NCBI GenBank assembly: GCA_014529385.2
Contig: CM043960.1
Span: 120,219,043 to 120,283,042, forward strand
Reading direction: 5' to 3'
Source of the DNA: Adiantum capillus-veneris
Taxonomy: Eukaryota; Streptophyta; Polypodiopsida; Polypodiales; Pteridaceae
DNA length: 64,000 nucleotides
This document shows positions 21,766-33,075 of this stretch, in pieces. Below the pieces are notes generated by a model. The model was not told the origin of the DNA and ran no database searches. It saw only the letters and a program-made list of their open reading frames with translations. Every line of letters starts with the position of its first letter. The stretch's first letter is position 1. The position numbers and the translations under genes are program-made.

Positions 21766-23159
21766 CTAGTCATGCAGCATGCTGATGACTCTATCTTTTA
21801 ATATATTTGGCACTTCACTCCAGATTGTGGTACGGACGTTAGGAGACAAACATCCCTCAATGGCCACCGATAAAATAAATTGCAAAACACGTCTAGCAAT
21901 GATATTAAAGTCCACACATGATATGTTACACAATTTCCAATATGATATATTCCACTTCAAACATACCTGCACACTTTATGCCAGTCGTGTGACTTCAAAC
22001 CAGTAAGCTTTCCTTCTTTAGTGAAACATGTTTGGAGCGAGTGCATTATGCTAGTGGACGTCCGCACGGATCGAATGATCTCTTTTACTTTGCGTTCTTG
22101 GCCTGATATCAAAATCCATGGCGCTTTGGGGAGTTTTATCGATCCATTGGGTGTTGTCTGCGGCCAATATTGCTCTATACGATCCACATTTCTAAGGTCA
22201 ATTCTGGACCCAAAGTATCTTTTTTTCCGATGAGATGGTTCCACAGCAAATTACCCACATTCTTGAATATGTGCATTGGATCGAGCAAGTGATTGATCAT
22301 GAGTCTGGGCCAATATGGTAACTCGTACCATAGAGAGAGTCTCTTCATCCTTGGGGGCAAACCGTCATCATACATCTCCTTTTGCTCTAACCATGCTCGA
22401 GCAGACATCCTTGGTGGATCTCTTCCCAAAAAAACATCGTGTAACTCGTGATTCTCTGGAAGATGCGCTTGATGGCCTTTGTAGATTTTCTTCTTCAGTG
22501 AGGGCGCCCACCATGCATTAAGTCTAGGTCCACATGTGACCCGTGCTCTATATCCTCTTGTTTGAAGCCTTGCATGTATACACATGACAATGATAAGATT
22601 GAGAAAAACCAAGGTTTATAGTGTTTAAGTTTGAGTATATATCACCTGAGAATTTTGTTAGTCCAGGATAGTCATGCATGGTCCACATTAGAATGCCTCT
22701 AATCAAAGCATTGCGTCGACCTGTGTGTCGGCTCATATCCACCACTTCTATGCCAATCCACAATTGTTGTAGCTCTTCCAATAGTGGACGAGGATACACA
22801 TCCATATTCTTCACTTTATACCACCCCGGCACAATCAAGCTTAGAAACAAGTGCCCCTTCTTCGTAGTCAACCATGGGGGAATGTTGTAGTTGAGGATGA
22901 CAACTGGCCATACACTATAAGATGTTGACCTCTGACCAAATGAATTTACGCTATCCATAGCCAGGCCAGTGCGCAAATTTCGAGCTTCCCTGACAAAATC
23001 CGGCAATGTGTCGTCTATATGTTTCCAGGTTGCACAATCTACAAGAATCAACAGCACACTATCTGAAGATCTATTCTCCTCGTGCCATGATGCTAGGGCA
23101 ACCATGGACTTACATTTGAAGAAATGCTTGATGCAAGGCAGCAGAGAAAAGTGTCGCAA
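21766..23159 (-). pseudogene. CACTA 1 transposase (Tnp2 family), core
   Basis: Minus-strand transposase catalysing cut-and-paste movement of CACTA elements in the nucleus. From 23159 down it carries the Tnp2 signatures: RNLRTGLAMDSVNSFG, SYSVWPVVILNYNIPPWL, GKDID-like MDVYPRPLLEELQQLWIG, and RGILMWTMHDYPG; then after a gap (probably intron or insertion near 22630) DGLPPRMKRLSLWYELPYWPRLMINHLLDPMHIFKNVG and, lower, KLTGLKSHDWHKV. Several frames are needed (22548-23159, 22175-22612, 21957-22244), part of which may be introns. The extent at the low end is uncertain. Paralogue at 52926-54500. Confidence 0.85.
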
Positions 23160-23437
23160 AACCTTTTGTGGAATTTTTTGTCCATGGAGATCTACTCGAT
23201 ATCTTTTGGAATCACATTTTGGACTCTTCTCCCATGTCTATGTATTTCCCTCTGAAAAGAATGGAGTCGTTACGACAAGCATGGAATCGAATTGTAATTG
23301 TTTTGCAAGATCTTTCTTGCTTCGTCTCTAGAATCTGGCATCACACTATCAGCTGGCAGTATGTGCTCTTTGAACAATCTACATAGCAAAAAAAATATGG
23401 TACACTTGTGTAAGTAATCTATCGGATCATTATACAT

Positions 23438-24010
23438 CTATAGTCTTTTATTGAAGTAAACACATTGTAATAGATCACTTGAAAAGCGTTGTGGTGCTAG
23501 TATCACTCCATCCAAACTTTCCCTCAGGTTGAGAAGAATCAAGAGCACTGTCAATCTTGACACACGTGATCCACCATACAATGGAGTATCGGCTTCACTT
23601 TTCATGTCATCATAGATAAGCCTTTCTGAATCCATGATCGTCTCGATCATTTCATCGATCTCGGGCTCAAACATAGCCTCGTTGGGATGGTGGTCTGCAT
23701 GATCACCCTCCGAACTGTTAGAGGCTACATCTTGTGGCCTCAAGTATGCTGCTTGACCGAAGCGCCTGCGAACACGTCTATTGGGTTGCAAGATTGCTGC
23801 TAGTTGGTCAGCGTCAGAGTCCGACGAGTTGTAATTGGAAACATCTTGATCTATAATAGATGGGTCAAACTCGCCAAATTCGCGAACGTGTTGCAAAGAA
23901 ACGCGTCTTGTCTGTCGCACAACATGTTTACATTGATTACGAGGACATAAGATCCTTGTTGAGAGATATGTGTTTCGATTGGACGGCCCCACATCCTCGT
24001 CACTACTCAT
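23438..24010 (-). pseudogene. CACTA 1 transposase, N-terminal part
   Basis: Open frame of 190 codons starting at ATG 24010-24008 (MSSDEDVGPSNRN). It has a cysteine-bearing segment (LSTRILCPRNQCKH) reminiscent of the transposase-associated zinc domain, an acidic Asp/Ser/Glu-rich middle, and then SEADTPLYGGSRVSRLTVLLILLNLR, the block that precedes Tnp2 in plant CACTA proteins (LY-G-C/S...FSkLs...L..LK). The Tnp2 core lies just downstream at 23159. The same N-terminus occurs in the second CACTA (55300, MSSDDNVGPS...). Confidence 0.78.
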
Positions 24011-24459
24011 AATGAATGTAAAAACCTTATAACCTGAACATAAATTAAATCTTCTATTGCATCCTCCGTCTCTCTCTCTCTCTCTCTCTCATCACACTGT
24101 AAACTACCTCACATTCTCTAGTCATGTCCAATCCCCGCACACCTCAGTCTAGAGGTGCATGGAGATCAGAACCACCAGGTTATAATCTCGTCTTTATTGG
24201 TCAATGCCTATATTTGTGGGTACGATAAATCTACACACCCACGTCTACATGACAATGCATGTAGTGGAAAAAACCCCTTTGCCTCTTCTTTAGCTGTAGC
24301 AATTCATAGCAGCTCAACATCTCTTCACATCAGCTTCTTGTTCGAGGGACATGTCCTAAAAACTCTAATAGATTAGTACAGGTAGCATGTATATGATTAC
24401 ACCAAGTGACCGCATCCGTGGAGAGGAAGAGAGAGATCACCATTGGCCTAACTCTAAAT

Positions 24460-24960
24460 TTAAATCGTAATCTAGAAGGTAAACTAGAACTAACCTTAAA
24501 TCTAACCTAAATCTAACCTAGATCTAACCTAATCTTAAATCTAACCTATATCTAATCTAACCTAAATCTAAATCTAGCATAAACCTAAATCTAATCCAAT
24601 CTTAAGTCTAACCTAATCTTAAATCTTACTGTAATCTCAAATATAACATAAACCTAAATCTAATCTAATCTTAAATCTAACATAAACCTAAATCTAATCA
24701 ATCTTAAATCTAATCAAACCTAAATGTAATCTAACTTAATTTTAAATCTAACCTAAATCAAATTTAAACGTAATCTAACTTCAATCTTAACCTCATCTTA
24801 AGTCTAACCTATTCTTAAATCTAACATAAACCTAAATCTAATCTAATCTTAAATATAACATAATCTTAAGTCTAACCTAATCTTAAATCTAACTTAAATG
24901 TAATCTAGCCTAATTTTAAATCTAACTTAAATCTAGCCTAACCTAATCTTAATATAACAT
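24460..24960. repeat. Degenerate CTAAATCTAA-type array inside CACTA 1
   Basis: About 500 bases made of variations on TCTAACCTAAATCTAATCTTAAA with an irregular 6-8 base rhythm. It recurs at the same place in the second CACTA (about 55800-56260), so it is an internal part of this family. No gene. Confidence 0.85.
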
Positions 24961-25086
24961 TTCATTTCATATTTTCTCTACTTTTTTAATTTATCTCTCT
25001 CTCTCTTTGTTTTCTCCCTTATCGTGTTTGTGGGTGGTGTTGGTGTGAGGGTTCCTGGTGGTGGGTGTTCGCAGCACGGGGGGATA

Positions 25087-25140
<54 letters not shown>
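25087..25140 (+). repeat. Homopolymer G54
   Basis: Uninterrupted run of 54 G inside the right part of CACTA 1. Similar C-runs are at 25397-25440 (44), 26059-26108 (50) and 36816-36847 (32). Open frames of poly-Gly/poly-Pro here are artefacts. Confidence 0.95.
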
Positions 25141-25141
<1 letters not shown>

Positions 25142-25163
25142 GGAGGGGAAGAGGGAGAGGGAG

Positions 25164-25395
25164 AGGAGCTATGGTCGTCGCTATTTAGCAAGTAGTATAG
25201 CGACAAGCATAGTGATGACCATAGCGACGACAATGGCGATGCCGTGGATTTTCACATTTGAGCGTCGCACTACTAGCCCGCTAATATGAAGAACCTCTTG
25301 TAGTGAACACCCTTCTGTCTATGAAAATGTGAGAAACTATAGAATAATAGAATCCCTAATGTTGAATCCACACGATTGATTTTTTTTTTGTAGTG

Positions 25396-25442
<47 letters not shown>

Positions 25443-25518
25443 TCCCCAGTCCTCGAGTAGTCACTGCTAATCCGGCTCGATGCCACTCTCATTGACATGG
25501 CTCTATTGCTATTGCGCT

Positions 25519-25584
<66 letters not shown>

Positions 25585-26057
25585 TGAGTCTAACAAAATA
25601 TGCATTGCCTCGAAATCTTTATTGACATGGCTCATCCTACATAAAAGGACTTTGCCTTATTGTTGTATCCACAACAATAGTCCATCTCCTCTTTGTCATG
25701 GCCCTTTTTTTTTTTGGCATCAACAACAACTTCGTGTTCTCCTCCTACTTTAAGCAACCACAACTTCATGTCTTGTATTGGGTTTCCCTAGGAGCTCGAC
25801 TCTAGTTTAGGATGGGGGAGGGAAGGAGCTATGGTCGTCGCTATTTAGAAGTAGTTTAGCGACAAGCATAGTGATGAACCATAGCGACGACAATGGCGAT
25901 GCCGTGGATTTTCACATTTGAGCGTCGCACTAACTAGCCCAGCTAATATGAAGAACTCTTGTAGTGAACACCCTTCTGTCTATGAAAATGTGAGGAAACT
26001 ATAGAATAATAGAATCCCTAAGTTGAATCCACACGATTGATTATTTTTTTTGTAGTG

Positions 26058-26108
<51 letters not shown>

Positions 26109-26182
26109 ATCTCCCCGTCCTCGAGTAGTCATGCTAATCCGGCTCGATGCCACTCTCATTGACATGGCTCTATTTGCTATTG

Positions 26183-26230
<48 letters not shown>

Positions 26231-26475
26231 CTCTCTCTTCTCTCTCTCATATTGAGTCTAACAAAATATGCATTGCCTCGAAATCTTTATTGACATGGCT
26301 CATCCTACATAAAAGGACTTTGCCTTATTGTTGTATCCACAACAATAGTCATCTCCTCTTTGTCATGGCCCTTTTTTTTTTTGGCATCAACAACAACTTC
26401 GTGTTCTCCTCCTACTTTAAGCAACCACAACTTCATGTCTTGTATTGGGTTTCCCTAGGAGCTCGACTCTAGTTT
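25164..26475. repeat. Tandem duplication of about 660 bp spanning the CACTA 1 right end
   Basis: Copy 1 (25164-25807) and copy 2 (25824-26475) each contain the right end of the CACTA element, its flank, a poly-C tract, a (CT)n tract and an ending CTCGACTCTAGTTT. The copies differ mainly by single-base insertions and deletions. No gene; the second CACTA end (CTCTTGTAGTG, to about 25968) is a copy, not an independent insertion. Confidence 0.9.
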
Positions 26476-26689
26476 CATGGAAGCCGATGGACTGGATCTA
26501 AGCAAAGAGGCACTTAGCCCAATTTGGGCATAGAGGGTCCATCAAACTAGCCATTTGATAAACCAAAAATCCAGACTAAGAAAGGAGGGCACGATGAAGG
26601 ACCACAAGATCAACCACCAAAGGTCCAGCAGCTATGGATGATGATCACCAGAAAGGAAAAAGGGAAAGTTATACTCAAATAGACAAATT

Positions 26690-28300
26690 TAGAGCATAGC
26701 TCGAGCTTTTCAAACCACTGACTAAGTATCTACGCTTCTACCATGCTACATTGTCAAATATGGTAGCGAGGACTTTAAGACCATCAACATGACTATCCAA
26801 GCAATACTACTAGCCAACTCTTAAGGACGCTGCAGCCAAAGTACGCGGTGGGATATTTGTTGTCTTCCATTAGTAAAAGGGGATCTAGGATTAAAAGATA
26901 TCAATAAGTGGGCATATAAAATAGCAGTCAAACTCCTCGTCCGTGCTCTTGAGGATACTAGCCAAGAATGGGCTCTCCTCCTGTTCAGAAAAATAAATAG
27001 CTTCACTCTAGCCAACTAGAAGCCTTGGCAAAAATGAGCTAGATCACTATTTTTTTGGGCCATTCCCCATCTAGGCTAAAGGGTCACACCTGCTTGCATC
27101 GTTTTGGGGTGCGTGGAATAGGGCAAGGGTTAATCTGTGAGTCTTCTTGTCTAACAACAGGTCTAATGTTGTCCGGCAATTCGACTCCATTTGGTGGCCT
27201 CTCTCCCCTCTAACCCCTATCGCCAATAATCAGAGAAGGACGGCACTTCGATGTCAAGACAAAGAAATCACCACTTGTGGAGTTCTTTGGAATGGGAAAC
27301 TACACAGGTGGAACTCGGTTGAGAAACTTCTTCTCCAGTTTTCCCTTCAACCATGGGAACTCATGCTCATTTTATCCAGACTTGAGGTTTTACCTAGTTC
27401 AGAGCTATGGAAGCTCTCACTTAAAGAATGTGTCCCACTCAGTGCCTTTGGATGGAAAGGTGGGTTGAAACTCCAACACGGCCCGCAATTGAATCTCGGA
27501 GACATCACTCTCTCATTGCATAGCACATTGAACAGACAGTGGAACATCAGCCTGGACAGGAAGCAGTTGATGTTCAAATTCAAGAAGCTGTGGGACACGT
27601 CAATACAACCCAAGAAATCGGTCCTCCTTTGGCTTATACTCCACAAAGCCTTATGGATTGGGAGAGAAGCCTCAATGCAGGGATATCCATGGGGATCTAT
27701 CTCAGATGCAATGTAGAACTTATTTCATTTATTTTTAAGTTGTCCACAGTCTGCTATTATTTTGTCTCCTATAAATTTTGTTCTCAAAAAATCAGTCTCT
27801 TGGAGGCAACTGCTCTACTAGGAGACTCTATAGGCATTTTGTCCTGCTATTGGAACCGAACTAGGGCTGAATTTCTATGGATTATTGGAAATTGAGAAAC
27901 AGTCATGTGTTTAATGTGGCTTACCAGGCTACAAGCCTGAAAGCGCTGTTTGTGAATTTCACTCTACAAGTGTTGAAAACAAAAATCAGCGAAGCCAACC
28001 TCTACTATCTGAGGAGCTCGATAATTAAAGACATAGCTTTTCAATGCGGAAATATTAGGGATTTGAGCTATATTTGTGCGATTGTCACTATTCTCCTTTG
28101 GTTTTAGGCAACGTTTTTCCTTTTCCTAGGGCATTATTGAATTTTCAAGTGGCATAATTGTTATAAGCTAAGGCAAATGTGTAGCTTAAAGCGGTGGGGC
28201 AATGGGTTTAGATGAGTTGAATATTACAGATCTTGATTAAGCTTGCCTCCATACAACCGGCAAACTTGGACAGAATTATAGTTTTCTATCGCCAAAAAAA
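26690..28300 (+). pseudogene. LINE (non-LTR retrotransposon) remnant, 3' part
   Basis: Decayed end of a plant LINE reverse transcriptase ORF. Recognisable are the segment after the RT palm GDLGLKDINKWAYKIAVKLLV (about 26879-26940), which matches the GGLGI.dl..wN.All.K pattern, and the C-terminal zf-RVT region (KFKKLWDTSIQPKKSVLLWLILHKALW, about 27576-27660, then NLFHLFLSCP), whose zinc cysteines are mostly lost. Several stops and frames intervene; the open stretch 27147-27716 is the longest. The 3' end is probably the A7 run at 28294-28300 after TCTATCGCC. The 5' part is missing. Boundaries at the left are approximate. Confidence 0.7.
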
Positions 28301-28511
28301 TTGCAAGAGATTTCTTTCTGTTGGTTCGTTGGAAGGTCCTCTTCATAGATCTTCTCACCAAGGATTGTTATAAGAGAACGAGAGAGTGAGAGAAAGACGA
28401 AGAAGAAGTAGAAGAGAATTTTGACAGCAGCATCATACAGCAGTAGATTTAGCGCAGCAGCAGCAGCTAGTCTTCAAGAAAAATCACAAAGATAGGTGCA
28501 GAGCCATTAAA

Positions 28512-28880
28512 ATGGCGGCAATGAAGGCGCAGCACCTCATTACTGTGCAGGCGGTAACGCTGATGACGGTGATACTACTGTGGTTTGGCGATCTTCAGTG
28601 GCAGGCGATGGCGGACGTGACCTGCGATGGGGGCGACAGCCCGCTCCTCGAAGACTGCCAAAATCTAATAAGCAACCAATTCTCCCGCGACGATAGCAGC
28701 GACGTAGTTGTGCAGGCCCACACAGCCTTCCAGACTGACATGGCCACCTGCCGCGTACAGATCCGCAACGGCTACGACGGACCTGTGTCGTACCAGGAAA
28801 TCCTCAACGACGTCATCTCCGGGTGCGTCCTCAGCGGTTACCCCGGCACCAATCTCCAAGACAGCTTTGTACAATTATAA
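28512..28880 (+). CDS. Small secreted protein, four cysteines, unknown function
   Basis: 122 codons from ATG 28512 to TAA 28880. The N-terminus looks like a signal peptide: Lys5, a hydrophobic stretch about residues 9-26, and an A-x-A site with cleavage predicted after Ala34. The mature part would be about 88 residues with four Cys (38, 49, 80, 105), enough for two disulfides, and acidic composition. GC-rich codons set it apart from the AT-rich transposon surroundings, and the upstream stretch 28375-28500 (GA-rich, then CAG repeats) looks like a plant 5' leader. I do not recognise the family; the DC...ATC spacing faintly recalls small secreted effector-like or defence proteins, without proof. 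The end (SFVQL) may be a truncation or an unspliced exon end. It is the best candidate host gene in the window. Confidence 0.5.
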   Translation: MAAMKAQHLITVQAVTLMTVILLWFGDLQWQAMADVTCDGGDSPLLEDCQNLISNQFSRDDSSDVVVQAHTAFQTDMATCRVQIRNGYDGPVSYQEILNDVISGCVLSGYPGTNLQDSFVQL

Positions 28881-29639
28881 CTTGTCTAGGTCAATCCCTA
28901 TAATGTTGATTTTGAGGTGCCTTGCCATTAATAACTTACATATAATATTCTCGAATAGCTATGCTAACATGGGAGGCCTTCCCTTTTTGTGAACAGTGAG
29001 AATAGTTTTGTATGAAGGTGTGACAGTAGTTTCATATTGTACGCTAGCGGAACATTTAGTCAGAACCTTAGTGGTGACACCTGTAAATAGGACTCGTTAA
29101 TCTTATGTTGGGCCTCTTATCTATTAGACTCTTAGTTGATCATCACAACTGTTAGGATAGCTTAGGTGCAGTAAAGAGAGACAATTCTTAGCCTACTCAA
29201 TCTACACTATCAACTCTACCTTGCGCATATACTTCTTGCCCCCTCTCTCATCCTACGCGTTTTCTCCTTGGCCAACCTCTTCTTTAGCATTTTGAAATGG
29301 TGGTTAGCGTTACAATTTGAAGTTGTGACTCCCATTTTCATTAAGAAGGGCATTCCCCTTTTCTTTCTACACAAATAGGAAGAGCATACAACTATTTTTT
29401 AAATTTTCTACAATTTTTCTGAAGGGTACCATATAGGCTAGTTCTTCTCTAGAAGAGTAAAACTCTCTTCGAAGGGTGTTGCAGCCTTCTAATTTTAGAG
29501 CTTCCTGGTACAATCTTTGCAAATGTGAGAGGTGCTATGGTGTCTGTGAGGTAAAGCCCAACCATCTCTTTCCTTTTTGGCCAGCTAGAATTTCGAATAT
29601 ATATAGACCCTTCCTTAGCAATTATAGATAATTTATATA
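28881..29639. other. No gene recognised
   Basis: AT-rich sequence between the secreted-protein ORF and the PP2C-like fragment. No repeat family, promoter or RNA gene seen. Confidence 0.5.
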
Positions 29640-29899
29640 TTGATGGAGCAATTCTACATCAGTGTGCAGAGCTCGACATTGGTGATTCAATTGCATTGAC
29701 AACCATAGATATTGATGGTGCGAGTGTGTATAGTGCCAATGTGGGTGATTCCAAGGTTATTAATTGTCATGTTGGGGTTGTAACTCCAATAACTATAGAT
29801 CATGATCCAATTTCACAACGAAATAGTATTCAAAGCAAGGGTAGATATATCTCGGTTCTACTAGGCAACCTGCATTTTGATATAACAATGCTTCATTGA
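29640..29899 (+). pseudogene. Protein phosphatase 2C-like fragment
   Basis: The frame of 29696-29899 reads GDSIALTTIDIDGASVYSANVGDSK and then ITIDHDP, which matches the PP2C signature in which V-A-N-x-G-D-S-R is followed by G..A..L(T/S).DH.P; the Asp of the GDS motif is a metal ligand in the family. Only about 70-80 residues around this motif are present; the flanking PP2C blocks are missing and the frame stops at 29897-29899 after an unrelated tail. It is either one exon of a decayed gene or a captured fragment. Confidence 0.5.
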
Positions 29900-29917
29900 T
29901 TTTGAAGAGTACTAAGA

Positions 29918-30093
29918 ATGCCAAGATTGTACATCTTTAGCAAGTCAAAAATAATCATGGGACAAGCCCAAGCAAATGATTTCATCAAAAGTGAAAAAGC
30001 CTCACAAAAGATGCCAAGAGTCGTCATCTTTAGCAAGTCAAAAGTACGATGGGACAAGCCCAAGCAAATCGTTTCATCAAATGGGCAAAATCT
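29918..30093 (+). repeat. 93-bp direct duplication next to the F LTR
   Basis: A segment with CATCTTTAGCAAGTCAAAA and GGGACAAGCCCAAGCAAAT occurs at about 29925-30000 and again 93 bases later. Non-coding; directly adjoins the chromovirus F LTR. Confidence 0.75.
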
Positions 30094-31651
30094 TGCAACA
30101 TTTAATGGTCTAGTAACTTGTGTGTATAAGTGGAAAATAACCTAGACATAGTGAGAATTTCATTAGAATAGATTCCTAATGAGCATAGCAAGAGTGCTTG
30201 GATCGTGAGAGCAACAAAAGAATAACACCTAGTTAGATAGGCATGAACAATACTTCAAAAAGAGAGAGAAATTAAGCTATTGACGACAATTGAGGACCGG
30301 ATTTGCATGGAGTCGGCGGTCCCCCTCCAAAAGGCTTTGTATTATAGGTTTCCCCCATCAAGGGAGACATTTTACAATACAATACTTTGTGTTCCTCAAT
30401 AAATTGCTAGTGCAATGAAGATGGAAGCTTCAAGCACCAAGATTACACTTGAAAACACAACATCAATTCCCTCACGATCTCAGACCCAAGACCTCACACA
30501 CCTTTGAAGATGGTGAGAGCTAGTGGGGTATAAGAGTAGATCGAGAGGAAGAAGGAGTATTCTTATGAGAAAGAAGTATGTATCACTCATAACAGCTTAG
30601 CATAGCTTAGTAATTAGCATGGTAGAGGAGATGGGCATGCATTGCATCTTGGCTCTTGGTTGGATCTGCATCACAAAGACAAGAGTTGTTGGTGTAGGCC
30701 TCCCTTCTCACAAGCTTGGAGTAGATGATGAGCTTTCCATTAAAGCTTGAGAAGGAGAGATAGTCTTCTTTTCTTTACACATGAGGTTGTGTGAGTGTGT
30801 GTGTGCTAATGCCTTGTCAACCCCTCTTGCTTTTTACTCATGTTGGCATCCTATTGTCCCCTACAAAGCTTAGCCAATGACAATTAAGAAGCATAAGTGA
30901 TAGCCTTGTGACATGTGTCCCCCTTTCCCTTTTGTGAGAGCTTTAGGTATTTAAATAATGCAATTAAACTCTCATTGGACCTCTTAGCCTTCTAGCCAAT
31001 ATGAATCAGGCAAAAAGCCATTGGGATGTTGAATGGTCATTGGACCCCTTGGGAGACTATCCAATAGTCTTCTAGAGCTTAGTTTCTATTGGTTCTTTAT
31101 CAATTGTTTAAAATAAATTAAACTAGTTTACTCTAGCCTAATTCTCATTGGTCCACCTATATGGCCATCCAATAGGATTTGAATGCACCTTGGGGGCAAC
31201 TGGGCTAGTGAGCTGACATGTGTCCACTATGCCCTTTGTGTAAAGGGAGCTTGCAAGAGTGTGTGTGTGTGTGTGTGGTTCTCTCTCATCCCCTACATAT
31301 AAGGCTCGTCCCCTCCTTGATAGCCATGTGGAGAGACTTTTGAGTCTTCCCACAAGCATCCAAATTACCTAGAGTTTGACCATTAAACATTTCATTTGAT
31401 TTTGGAACCTAAGATTTTTGGAAGTCTTAATGGGATGAACCTTAGGATCTTTGAAGCCCATTGCTGCACTTTTCTCTTTTGCATGCCCCTTCTTTGGATC
31501 CCTATTTTCACTCCTTTGGATCCCTACTGTGACCGGTCTGCCAGCCTAAAAAATATTCTAGCTTTTTCTCCCTTGGCACTTCCCCATACTAAATGATCAG
31601 TTTAACATGAGAAAATCATTTAGGAAAATTAGATTATTAGTTATTATGACA
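30094..31651 (-). repeat. 3' LTR of chromovirus F
   Basis: 1558 bp, reverse orientation, from TGCAACATTTAATGG to ATTATTAGTTATTATGACA. Aligns inverted with the LTRs of C and E. Contains a (GT)n tract at 31257-31276. Confidence 0.9.
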
Positions 31652-33075
31652 TTACCTCTCTCTTGAAATCATAGTCATCCTCGACTATGAGGTAGAGAAG
31701 ATAAAGCCTAGTCATTAGTCCTTTTTCTAGCAGGTAGAGGATCCCTATTTTACCCTACGACATCGTTCCGGAATGGATGACTAATACATTGGGCGCTTGA
31801 GAGCCTAAGCTGCCGCAAGCATGTCTGCGCATTAGTCTTATCAATCTTCCATAGTAGAGTGACAAGCGCTATTTGGTGTCTGGAAGACGTTGTCTCCACG
31901 CAAACTTGATCCTAAGCATGCATACATTTTAACATTTGTGCACAATAAAGAAAAAAAGAGTCTTATAAGACAAAAACTTTGTTCATTTTAAACATTTTTA
32001 CATTTGCTTACTCTAGGGAAGCATTGTAAGCATTGACAAGGTTATGCCAGCTTGCATCCATCTAGCATCTTCAAAAGGATAGTTCTTAAACTTAATAAGA
32101 TAGCGTCGATAATCTTACCACCTCTTAGTACCTTGTCTTCATGTCAGAGAATGGACTCGGGCTACATCACCTCTTCTTGGTCCTCGATCTCCGGTGGGTC
32201 TTCAATAATTGGTTCTTGAGGTGGCTCTCCTTTGTAAGGCTTTAGTAGGCTCACATGGAAAGCATTGTGTATGAGCCAATGACTGGGCACCTTGAGTTGA
32301 TAGGCCATCTCGTTGATTGGTCTAAGAATCTGGAAGGGACCATAGTACCTTTTTGCTAATTTAGCATAGTACTTTTGGTGTTCTATAGGATTCTTGCCTG
32401 TTGTGTGCCTTAATCGAGCCTTGGGAAATTGAAGTAAGACCCAATAATTTTTTTAAAGCCTTGAGCTCTTCTGTGCTTATTAACAACAGCCTTTTACCTT
32501 TGCTGTGAGATAGAGATAGCATCCTTAATCTTCTGGAAAGATTCTTGTAGGTCTCGGCTATACTCATCTGCATTAGCGAAGATCTTCCCTGTACCTTAAG
32601 TAGCAGGGGACTTTTAGATCTTACCTCAACTACCTCAAAAGATGCTTTTCCCATGGAGGTATGTATAGTGTTATTGTAAGCATACTCCACTAACGGTAAG
32701 TACTTCTCCCATTGGGACCTTTGATCTACTTCCATTACGTAGGCTTTTAGTAGATCAAGAATTGTTAGGCTAGATATTTCACTTTGGCCATCCGTTTGAG
32801 GGTGGTAGGCCGAAGAGAAGTTTAGCCTTGTCCTAAATTCTCAGAGAGACCCTTCCAAAAATTATTGGTCATTCTAGGATCTCTATCCGACACTCTGGAC
32901 ATTGGCAAGCCATGGTACTTGAAGATTTGTGATATGAAGAGGGTTGCCATTTGATGGGCTTTGATAGTCTTTTTGATAGGTATAAAATGAGCTTGTTTGC
33001 TGAACTTGTCTACTATCGTCCATATTCCCATATTCCCATGGATAGACTTAGGCAATCCAAAGATAAAATCCATGG
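31652..33075 (-). pseudogene. Chromovirus F integrase and chromodomain
   Basis: Minus strand. Integrase core with Asp in [13 protein letters not shown], Asp in VSDRDPRMTNN, then QRSQWEKYLPLVEYAYNNTIHTS and the tail with [14 protein letters not shown]-type sequence (about 32210-32290). The chromodomain equivalent lies at about 32040-32190. The frame breaks at about 32820 (within the stretch that should hold the catalytic Glu), at 32440 and again before the chromodomain. Non-functional. Confidence 0.85.

Larger units (their letters stand above)
20553..25305 (-). mobile_element. CACTA (En/Spm-type) transposon 1, complete ends
   Basis: Bounded by CACTACAAGAGGTT (20553) and its inverted complement AACCTCTTGTAGTG (ends 25305), with a 3-bp target duplication AAC on both sides (20550-20552, 25306-25308). 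Subterminal regions carry repeated TAGCGACG/CGTCGCTA motifs (about 20580-20770 and 25170-25270), the usual binding sites for the element's own DNA-binding protein. Inside is a minus-strand Tnp2-type transposase in pieces, a degenerate CTAAAT-type array and a G54 tract. Length 4753 bp, short for an autonomous plant CACTA. A truncated relative is at 52009-56330. Confidence 0.93.

Noticed and set aside
21460-22521. Plus-strand ORFs in CACTA 1
   Set aside because: They are antisense shadows of the minus-strand Tnp2 coding sequence.
24460-24960. Interstitial telomere
   Set aside because: The units are CTAAAT/CTAACC mixtures without runs of the plant heptamer, and the same array is in both CACTA copies.
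25830-25968. A third CACTA insertion
   Set aside because: It is the duplicated right end of CACTA 1 together with its flank, not a separate element.
25065-26472. Poly-Gly and poly-Ser/Leu ORFs
   Set aside because: They are translations of homopolymers and CT microsatellites.
28512-28880. Assignment to a killer-toxin-like or defensin family
   Set aside because: Cysteine number and spacing do not clearly match; no firm family call is possible by eye.
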